DNA of 64,000 bases from Paragonimus westermani (Eukaryota > Platyhelminthes > Trematoda > Plagiorchiida > Troglotrematidae). A program made the position numbers and the translations under genes. The notes beneath the pieces are model-generated. The model made no database searches and was not told where the DNA came from. It was given only the letters and a program-made list of their open reading frames with translations. Within the stretch, counting starts at the first letter, position 1, and every line of letters begins with the position of its first letter. Below, one piece after another: positions 56,270 to 64,000 of this stretch. Where the stretch lies: assembly GCA_008508345.1 (NCBI GenBank), contig QNGE01003272.1, positions 24,631 to 88,630 of the forward strand, in the 5' to 3' direction.

Positions 56270-58130
56270 TAATATGAGTCGAAAATTTCTTTAATCTTCT
56301 TTAACAGTAGACAAAAGTGCTATAAGTGGTGCGTCCTAGCAAAAAGGTTCCTCTGATTATATGTGTAATCATTGTAATCACTCATTGTCAGCTTTTTCCT
56401 CTAGTTATTCTGATTTCATTACAAAAAGCATACGGAAAACATTCATTTCAGTAAGTGTAGTAAAACGAACCTCTCCTTTGTTTGACGAAAAACGAATTCC
56501 AGGTGGTTTTCTGGTTGACATTTAACCAATGCTGACATGCTCCAGCTCTGTTATTTACCACAGTCTCGAGAAATACGTGAATACGCCGGAACGTGTGCAG
56601 CGTGACACAATGAAAATAATTTACATTCTTTGGAATGCTATCTAAGAGTCACAACATGTACCTTCTTTACCCTGTGAATTATTGAGGACCCCGTGGAGAT
56701 CCTTTACTGCTTCCTCCCTCTGAGGGACTGATAAAATGCCTTTTTGATCTCGCAGATGTAAACGTGCCACAAGGTTGTGATCGAAATTGCCTGAAGAAAG
56801 ACCTGCGATATCTACTGATGAAGTTTTCCTTTCACAGAGTTGGGGATCTTTGGAATTGCTTTTCCCAAGTTGTCGTTAATGTTGCTCCAGGAATTTCTGT
56901 CTGTTAAACAGTGAAAGAAAGCAAAAGATACGGACTAACTTATTTTATGTTATGTTGCTCTTACAATGACTGTTCTTAAGAGCATCTCTAAACAGTTTCT
57001 CTAAGATTACCTTTCGTTAAAAATGAGGCCCAACTGGTGTCAAAAATAGAATCAGGCCAACTTGGAAAACTTTGACTCTCAGCCCTAAGCCCACTGAGAG
57101 ACCGGACTCACTAAAGCGCCGAATAGGACGATCACACGCAGCATACACTCCTTTTTGGTCTGCTTACTAACACACGGCCTCGTTCGTCAGATACCACCTG
57201 CTGCGTATACTTACTGTGACCACGTGGCTACAGTAAAGATTCCCATATATTATGACTGTAAAATTTTAGTCACAAGGCCTGATTTTGAAATCGTGTTACA
57301 GAGATTTTGGGGAGAGTAATGTAAATTTATAGAAATGTCTTTATCACCGTCATTAAGCTACATTATCCCACGTCCTATGATCCCCGCAACCACTTTAATT
57401 CTTCTTCCTTGTTTACTTTTCAAAAATTCAGCGGTCTCATCCTTGGTTTAATTTTGATATAGCACCCTGTACTGTTCACGCTTCTTCTACACTGTTCGAT
57501 TTCTAACGATGAGAGATTTTCAAAAACGTTCTTGTAGTATTATTTACTTACTCCCTGAGGCTTAATGCGTTTGATAAAATGTCAAAAATCTCAGTTGGTT
57601 GTCAACCGTTTCCCGCAAGCTGAGAGATCCATAAAACTTAATGCATGATCATATTGGCAATGAGTCTTAAGACAAAATCACATAATTCACCGCCGAGCAA
57701 AACCCTGAAGTATCCACTTAGGTGCGTTTTCTGGTTTCAAAATGTGAAACAGATATTCAGGGAGAGCCAGTTCTGAATACGTTGATAACGCTGATTAGCA
57801 ATATATAGGCCATGTGCTTGAGTATATTCCTATATACAGCAACAGAAATCATGTGTGTGAAGCTAACGATTGAAATACTGTCTTTCTTTTGCCTCCCATG
57901 AGAAGAAACATATCACTAGGATACCAGTAAATGATACTTAAAACTACGAAACATCATTGTCCACAATCGCCGATGGAATCCGCAACGTACGAGGGCAATC
58001 CTAGAACACCTTATAAAGTTTTCATGGCAGACGGATTTTGTACCCATTTTTGTTTTGTCGGCGGGGTGTTTATTGTTGTTGTTCCGGACTCCAGAAGTTG
58101 CATACAACTAACTGCCACTGCAGTTAAACA
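56270..58130. other. no convincing gene
   Basis: Both strands are open around 57916-58134 but neither has splice support. The rest shows nothing. Confidence 0.4.
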
Positions 58131-58140
58131 GTGAAGAAAG

Positions 58141-58510
58141 GTGAATGTGCAAGTCCTTCCGCACGAGATTATGGTTAACAATTTGCATGCTGAAAATTCG
58201 ATCGAATCAACCCTGTTTGTCGTTGATGTTAACAGATGGCCAGAGAGTGTCGGATGTTCAACCGCACGTGTAACAATGTACGGAAGAAATGGACTTTCTT
58301 CATCACATCGGCAAAAACATCCTGGTCGTTTTTTCGAGAATCTTCTATGATACTTCAGCCAGCCGTTTTTTTAAACAAAGCAACAGTCATGCCGGTCTTT
58401 TGGCTGTGACCAGTACATTTAGCATTGTGTGCGGACAGTGCGCAGAGAAAATATTTAACTATGAACATATGACAGAATGGATGGAGATTTTTGTTCCTAA
58501 AGCAATATAA
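58141..58510 (+). CDS. two overlapping coding candidates
   Basis: Frame 1 (58141-58350) includes VNVQVLPHEIMVNNLHAENS. Frame 2 (58289-58510) includes LHHIGKNILVVFSRIFYDTS then AEKIFNYEHMTEWMEIFV before a TAA. They could be linked by a small intron or a frameshift. No clean splice pair was found. The family is unknown. Confidence 0.25.
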
Positions 58511-58695
58511 TCACAAAGCCGGTTAGTATCCATCCAGTTCTCTTCTACTGAACAATATTCGTGGCTTTCTTTCGATTATGTATAACTCGGTTGTGTAGAT
58601 TTAACGATGTATTCAATCAATCTTCGGTAATTCTGCCCACGCAACCCTGGTCATCCCTCCTGTCGTATCTTCATATTTGTTACGTGCGATCAAAG

Positions 58696-58827
58696 AGAAC
58701 GGGCACATGCTGCCGTCCTATAATTGAAGGTGAGCGCTGGAAGATAACAAGGTTCGACAGAATGTTACTCAGGCTCTATTCTGAAAAACTGTACTATTCA
58801 CGGGAGTTTTGCAAGTATGAACATTTA
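58696..58827 (+). CDS. candidate internal exon, unknown protein
   Basis: Pyrimidine-rich acceptor region ending gatcaaag, exactly 44 codons (phase 0-0), donor CATTTA|GTAAGA. The peptide is RTGTCCRPIIEGERWKITRF, DRMLLRLYSEKLYYSREF, CKYEHL. A 41-44-bp mini-intron ending cctctag or tctagtag would join it to a very short last exon. The family is unknown. Confidence 0.4.
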
Positions 58828-58899
58828 GTAAGATTATCTACATCGTCTTACATTTTTCTATCCTCTAGTAGCACCTGTCCATTCTTTCCCATTAAGCAG

Positions 58900-60015
58900 C
58901 CACTACCTTTTTTATCACGCAGTTTTCTTACATTTGCTCACTAGTACATTGATTGTAACACAGTTGAGTTCATCTGGTTAAAAAAGGACCATCTCATTCA
59001 ATGCTGACTGATTTTTTGCATTATTTTAAGGCATCTCTGCGTTTGTATGCGTGAAGTCAGTAAACCCTAAGATCGAACAATTCGTTAATTCACAGAATTC
59101 AGTCACGGATGCAGGGTGAGCATGAATGGTTCCGTACATGCCGTCGATGCTGCAGTCAGCATGTGCAGAATTTGTACTGGGGCCGGCAAACTTATGAGGA
59201 GTGCTGCTTATATCATGCGGGTAACAAAAGTTATCCTTTCAATACTTTGAACAGGTTCGATCTGGTCATGAGAAAAAACGCAAAGCTGGAATGCAGTTCA
59301 TCAATCGACCAATTAAAAACGGTCACCTTTGAAAGCGTTATGTAGACCATATCATCTGTGTGACAGATGAATCTCAAAGCCTCAGTGAGACTGACTCATT
59401 TCAACTCTGTCCATAGAAATAACCATTTACCCTAGAACCTGAATCACCCGCAGGTGTAGCGTTTCTAAACGTGTTCTTGTATCGTCACCAAGATGTCACG
59501 ATAAAAGGAAGGTGTATCATAAGACAACTTGGATTGGCCATTTTACAAAATTCAACGGTTTTATACCACTAAAACAAAAGGAAAACCTAATTTGACGGCT
59601 GATAAACAGGGCCGTGAAAGCATACTCGGGCAACTATACTGGGTATGAAAGACAGTTCGTATCCGTAAGGCATGTAGCGGAAGGGGCTCGGATACAGATA
59701 CAACACTGAAAAACTCGTTAAAAATGGTTTCTGGAGCGGTTTGTTCAGAAAAATATGCTATTAGGCACCAAGGTAGATTAACTACTAATTGCAAACAATG
59801 AGTCTGTTTATATTTCACTGCTCTTCGAAGTCATCGGTGTCGCTGGAATTGTAGCCAAGAAAATTAGTGCAGCAATCAGTAAAACATACGTCGTAGCTCA
59901 GCTACGCGTTCAGCTTAACCCTACACCAGTATTGCGCTAACACTCAAAAGGCATATTGTCTGACCACGCCGATTCTGTTTGCGTTTACCATTTAGTTTGT
60001 TTCTATGGTTTAACT
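58900..60015. other. no convincing gene
   Basis: The Cys-rich frame 59109-59345 (plus) and the 59561-59818 frame (minus; FNEFFSVVSVSEPLPLHALR) are weak possibilities without paired splice sites. Confidence 0.35.
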
Positions 60016-60021
60016 ACTTAG

Positions 60022-60331
60022 AGTGCACAACACGGCAATTGTCGGAACGCATTTGATGACACAAAGCGATGTGAATAACACGAGGATCGATGAGACTCTG
60101 TTCGTTTGCGGTCATCGCGCATTTAATCGAGTAAAACCAGCTGGTCAATCCGATCAATTCGTTAAGGCCAATCTACAGAAAGTGTGGGATACAATTAAGG
60201 TAGATCGAAGATGGTATACCATCGATCGCAGAAGCTATTGCAATTCAAGTACACTCACCACTATTTTGCACCCAGAAACGGCTGGTCAAAACGTTGAACC
60301 TTCCTTGGACGTGTACACAAACCCAGAATAG
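60022..60331 (+). CDS. candidate exon, unknown protein
   Basis: An acceptor (ggtttaactacttag) is followed by 1 nt + 102 codons and a TAG. AAG|GTAGAT at 60199/60200 is an alternative donor. The peptide is well mixed: GTHLMTQSDVNNTRIDETLF, VCGHRAFNRVKPAGQSDQFV, KANLQKVWDTIKVDRRWYTI. No domain is recognised. Length and composition support coding. Confidence 0.45.
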
Positions 60332-60349
60332 AATGGTCACACAAAGGTT

Positions 60350-61910
60350 ACGCTCTTCCAGCAGACTTCTGACAACTCACGTGATCAATATCAGGTAACT
60401 GAGTCTTGTGACTTAAACCGAACAGACACTATTGACTGATATCTCCTGAATTATTACCACCAAACCCGTCACAACAATGTTGTGTTTAGCCCGATGATGA
60501 AGCACTGGAAACAAGTTATACCTCCACTAAAAAGATAAGGACTCAAAAGTTTCACGTTTATTGATCAATGTCTCGATTCGATCGATTGATCCATTTATTC
60601 TTTGCCGTTTCGTCCACGAGCACTTCCATAAAACCATTTATCAGTATTCTGTGTAAGTGCCCATACCTATTTTACGCATGTTCCATAAAGAAGGCATGTT
60701 GCTTACTTCTTTCTTCCAGACTTCTGGCGTTAAATGAATGTTCGTAAATACTCTAGCGTAAACCGAAAAAATTTGGTGAAATGATCAAATATACCACATC
60801 ATACAGCTAAAATCGTACAGGCGTGTCGGTGTTGCTTGTGGTGATTGATGGTGATGAAAACATTGAAGTGGCCTGTAGCTCGAGATAGAGGCACATGAAG
60901 ACGGGTGATGTTAAACATGGACGCTCTCTCATATGTTAATAATTTGGAGGAGTACAAACGTTGATAAAAACAAGTTAGAAGTGAACTCATTGTACAACTG
61001 CATCTTAGTTGTGTACGCAAAGGCTAACGGGTACAAGCTGGCAGAACGTGCCAAAGTAACCCAGCTTTTTACAGTTGGATACAACCTACAAAATAACGTA
61101 TTCTAGCGCCCACTAACCAATTCAAAAGATGTTGTCCGGCTACACTTCTTCACAGTGCAATCGAAATTGTAGTTTATCTACCTTCTCTGAGGATGGACAA
61201 GATTAATTCACTCATTTTAAAGCAACGGAAATGCACTTAGCGGTAGAATTTCAGCTGCAGAATGTGCACTTTTAACATTTATGAAAGCAATAATGGAGTG
61301 CTTTGCCTCAGCGTCTATTGAACAAAATATACTACTTACTCTTTACTGTCTGTGTCAGACCGTACCATCCCCAAATGCCTCTGTTGCGTAGTCACGTAAA
61401 ATACAGGCACCAGACCTTAAAGACTTTAGGCTTTCAGCCACCAACCGAACTCAGGCACTAACCCGCGGAGTGCGATTGATCACACCCCTCATGGCAAGCA
61501 TATCCAGGCAAATTTCTCGTGCTTCTTTCAGCACAACACTTCTCATAAACCAGCTTCGTTCGTATGAACAGCAGAGTCAAGATGCAGAATAATAAAACAT
61601 CAAGGCAGCCAAACTGTGTTGTCGGATGTTGCCACTGCTGTTCAAGGTTATTCTCACTCAAACGATTGAGCTAGGGTGAAGGATATGACAAATATGGAGC
61701 GAGATCAAGAAGGGTGTTCAGAGCACAAACGTGTATTTTATTCCGATCAATTTTAGCAGCCATTTTCAGCAACCATTAGACCGGATTATCAGGAAACGGA
61801 ATAGAGTGAGAAATCAGTAAGTAGCTTTCCGACGAATAAGAAAAAATTGGAGAATGAGAAGATAAAATGGAGACAGACGTCCATTCTTTTTCTAACGTAT
61901 TATGCATTTC
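60350..61910. other. no convincing gene
   Basis: Minus-strand frames at 60799-61020 and 61458-61661 (with a hydrophobic stretch CLDVLLFCILTLLFI) are not supported by splice sites. Confidence 0.35.
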
Positions 61911-61922
61911 TATTCAAAACAG

Positions 61923-62270
61923 TGGATTCTGGACCTTTACCAGAGGATGTTCGATTTTCTGGAGAGCGCACTTCGAAAAGCTTGCGACCTATTTATACAG
62001 CGCAACCTGTGTACTTTCTCTTTCCGCTCACCCTTTCTACGCAAAATACGTCGTCCCTTCGTTGGCCGTTTCCATTCATCTGCAAAGCATAAGTTCACAG
62101 GACACTCAGAGGACCTAAGCGAGCTAAACATTGTTGAAAATANGACTTTGCAACGCAGCTATCCAACTGCCCAGCTGCGCGTTCTATTAAGCACTATGGG
62201 TCTGACTGTCCATAGGGATGATACACACAACCAATCAGTCTGTCTCTCAAATAACAGACCAGTTAAATTG
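61923..62270 (+). CDS. candidate exon, unknown protein; 3' end uncertain
   Basis: Acceptor tgcatttctattcaaaacag (AG 61921-61922), phase 0. The start is very protein-like: WILDLYQRMFDFLESALRKA, CDLFIQRNLCTFSFRSPFL. The frame stays open to 62366, but from about 62275 it is inside the dispersed repeat, so the true exon must end earlier; no donor was fixed. An ambiguous base (N, 62143) falls inside and cannot create a stop in this frame. The family is unknown. Confidence 0.4.
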
Positions 62271-62274
62271 CAGT

Positions 62275-62820
62275 TGCGATTAAAACAAAAAGGCGTTCAA
62301 CATAGCACAACCCTCACTATCCAACTCTCCCGTTACGACGCCACATGCGCACGCTGGCGCTTATGAATCGGAATTCCGGTCCACAACACATACCCGGTTT
62401 CAACTCACACGTCGTGTGCACTTCAGCCAAGTTTAAGTGTGTGGCCGACGCCTTCTGCCGGGAGACTTTTCGCTCGCCATTCCTCGTCCGTTGGTCCGAC
62501 CTCGTCGGGTGATGGCTCGTCCTGTCACTCGCATTGTCCGCGTTCTATCCACTGTTGGCCCTGAATGTACTCTACGACCATGTCGAGACATTCCATTGAG
62601 TGTTGGAATAATTGTGTCCCCGATCTGGTCACCCATTTCATTTTTTTGCTGTGTCGTCCGCTGGTCCGATCTAGCTGAACGATGGCTCCTCCGGTCGCTT
62701 ATGCTGTCCCCGATCCGCTCGTTGTAGGTTTCTGGACATATTTCACTCCCATGTTGAGGTATTCTGCCGAGAATTGGAATACCTGCAGCTCCGGTTTGAT
62801 AACCCGCCACACAATTAGGT
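62275..62820 (+). repeat. dispersed ~530-bp repeat, copy 2
   Basis: A same-orientation match to 2785-3325 along its length, including the ends AAAAAGGCGTTCAACATAGCAC / AAAAAGGAATTCAATAGTACAC and TATTCTGCCGAGAATTGGAA / TATTCTGCCGAGAGTTGAAG (given here as short landmarks). The minus strand has a 125-codon frame (62433-62810) that is broken in copy 1. It may be a remnant of an element ORF, with arginine-rich, Gly-rich content. Confidence 0.8.
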
Positions 62821-62860
62821 CTGCATTAGCAGAGCTGACCGGCGCTGGCATCAACACAAG

Positions 62861-63088
62861 ATGGAACACATCCTTGAATGGCTATCACTTGCAGTGTCAA
62901 AAAACGACCCGTTCGCGATAAGAAGCTGGAAGAACCCGTCTTCATCAATCGCCAGACACATATTGACAATTAGTCATTTAGTTGACCCTGTCACATCGTT
63001 CAAGACATTGTTGTGTAGTCACAATCCGGAACCGCCGGTGCTTAGTAAAGCAATGTTGGTCAGAAATCGGCTGATTATATGTGCGTAG
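62861..63088 (+). CDS. weak coding candidate
   Basis: An ATG-started frame with MEHILEWLSLAVSKNDPFAI then RHILTISHLVDPVTSFKTLL, starting just after the repeat. It is helical in composition, with a possible acceptor (gcattagcag) at 62838. No donor was fixed. The family is unknown. Confidence 0.3.
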   Translation: MEHILEWLSLAVSKNDPFAIRSWKNPSSSIARHILTISHLVDPVTSFKTLLCSHNPEPPVLSKAMLVRNRLIICA

Positions 63089-63313
63089 AAGGCACTGACA
63101 CGATAAAACTCCTTGTCGTGGGATTGATTGCACTGTTAACGTGCGAAAAGTCAAAATTACTCGGTTAGTTCACACAAGTGTTGGTGTTATTCACAATCTG
63201 TGCAGAATTTGCTGGTTTCAAGTTATCGACTGATGAGAGTAAATCAAAACATTGCCATCTCGCGACATGTCTTCTCTCTGTCCTAATTACATCTTTGATG
63301 TTACACCATCTAG

Positions 63314-63392
63314 TATTGGTTACAATGTCAGGGATTGTCTGTGCACTGACGCAAGCACGGTCAGTGTTCAGGTTGAGACAAGCGCAGTGACG
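63314..63392 (+). CDS. candidate internal exon, unknown protein
   Basis: Acceptor gatgttacaccatctag, 1 nt + 26 codons, consensus donor GTGACG|GTGAGT. The peptide is IGYNVRDCLCTDASTVSVQV then ETSAVT, which looks extracellular (Cys pair, Ser/Thr/Val strands). The frame is also open upstream to 63252 (SLCPNYIFDVTPSS), so the acceptor could lie earlier. Confidence 0.4.
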
Positions 63393-63399
63393 GTGAGTC

Positions 63400-64000
63400 A
63401 CACTGGCGATGGGCAGCACGGTAATTTGCCTATTGTTGAATCTGTATTCAGAAATGGACTAATAAGTGCACTATTATTCTTTTCTTATGGGATCGTTTTC
63501 GTCCTCAGGCAATGTTTTATGTATGGTTTTGAGAAGTTACTCTATTCATAAGAAGTAAGTGATGCAGAACCTTCGTGTGTTTCGATCAGTATTTATTGGG
63601 CAGGGTTTTTCCTTATTGCTATTTCCTACTGAAGAGAAGCGCTATATCACAAAACAAAGTTTTTAAAGATTTACGGCATCAGATGGGGAAAACGGATTAC
63701 CTCGACTCTCAACCTAATTACCAGTATTTTGTCCAGCGAAAAGCATTTTGCGTTACATTCCGTTTAATATCAAGATCTACTCCAACATACTGGTATGGAT
63801 GTCATCAGCTTCTTTGAGTGATTACGCCTCCACTCTTCAGACTTCTTTTGCACTCTGTCTCACCAGTGTTAAGCGTTCAAGCACAAACACTTCAGAGGTC
63901 CCATGTCGTGATACATCTGTTTAAAACTTGCTGATAACTTACTGCTGCGGTTTTTCACTGAAAATGCTGTCCGCAAATGACCGGTCGTCAAACGACGATT
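63400..64000. other. no convincing gene to the window end
   Basis: The frame 63575-63817 (plus) has no splice support. Otherwise nothing was recognised. Confidence 0.4.

Noticed and set aside
59100..59219. Cys-rich plus-strand exon
   Set aside because: Three frames are open over the same bases after the same acceptor, so no frame can be chosen.
1..64000. CRISPR array, operon, prophage, rRNA genes
   Set aside because: No regularly spaced repeats, no adjacent co-directional full-length ORFs, no rRNA-like sequence. Splice signals and SINEs indicate an animal nuclear genome.

Overview
The window looks like a gene-poor stretch of an animal nuclear genome. A flatworm, possibly a trematode, is my best guess, and this is only moderately supported. 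The sequence is AT-leaning. There are no operons and no long ORFs. What coding signal there is comes as short spliced exons separated by kilobase introns, with a 49-bp mini-intron in one gene. Interspersed are eukaryotic repeats: three decayed copies of a tRNA-derived SINE, a Penelope-like insertion, an inverted-repeat element and a dispersed ~530-bp repeat at both ends of the window. One N (62143) shows this is a draft assembly. Nothing bacterial, plasmid, phage or CRISPR-like is visible.

One gene is recognised by homology. It is a minus-strand DRAM/TMEM150 (Frag1-family) multi-pass membrane protein. Its start exon is at 43846-43928, and downstream exons at 27221-27413 and 24730-24901 carry the family signature GLSVVGNFQ and further membrane helices. 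An exon at 35469-35522 fits in phase and by alignment. The exon with the usual ISDTG motif and the C-terminal exon were not located.

A second, unidentified plus-strand gene (5047-6137 or 6334) has the longest open frame, joined in frame across a 49-bp intron. It encodes an alpha-helical, lysine-rich protein with two possible 3' ends.

The other coding calls are single exons with splice sites at one or both ends and protein-like composition. The better ones are 9889-10133, 16250-16438, 22411-22598 (-), 26191-26321, 29726-29846, 41101-41213, 41421-41507, 42240-42490, 54656-54826 (-), 55971-56264, 60022-60331, 61923-62270 and 63314-63392. Chance ORFs of about 60-100 codons are expected in 64 kb, so confidence is deliberately low where neither homology nor matching phases help. 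Several lie on the strand opposite the DRAM gene, inside its introns, so they are either nested genes or false positives.

The most striking structure is a 265-bp insertion at 15955-16219. It has two perfect 99-bp inverted arms around a 3-nt loop and a 13-bp target-site duplication. It ends 30 bp before the splice acceptor of a predicted exon. Its arms carry a hammerhead-ribozyme-like core, which together with the inverted arms suggests a young Penelope-like retroelement end.
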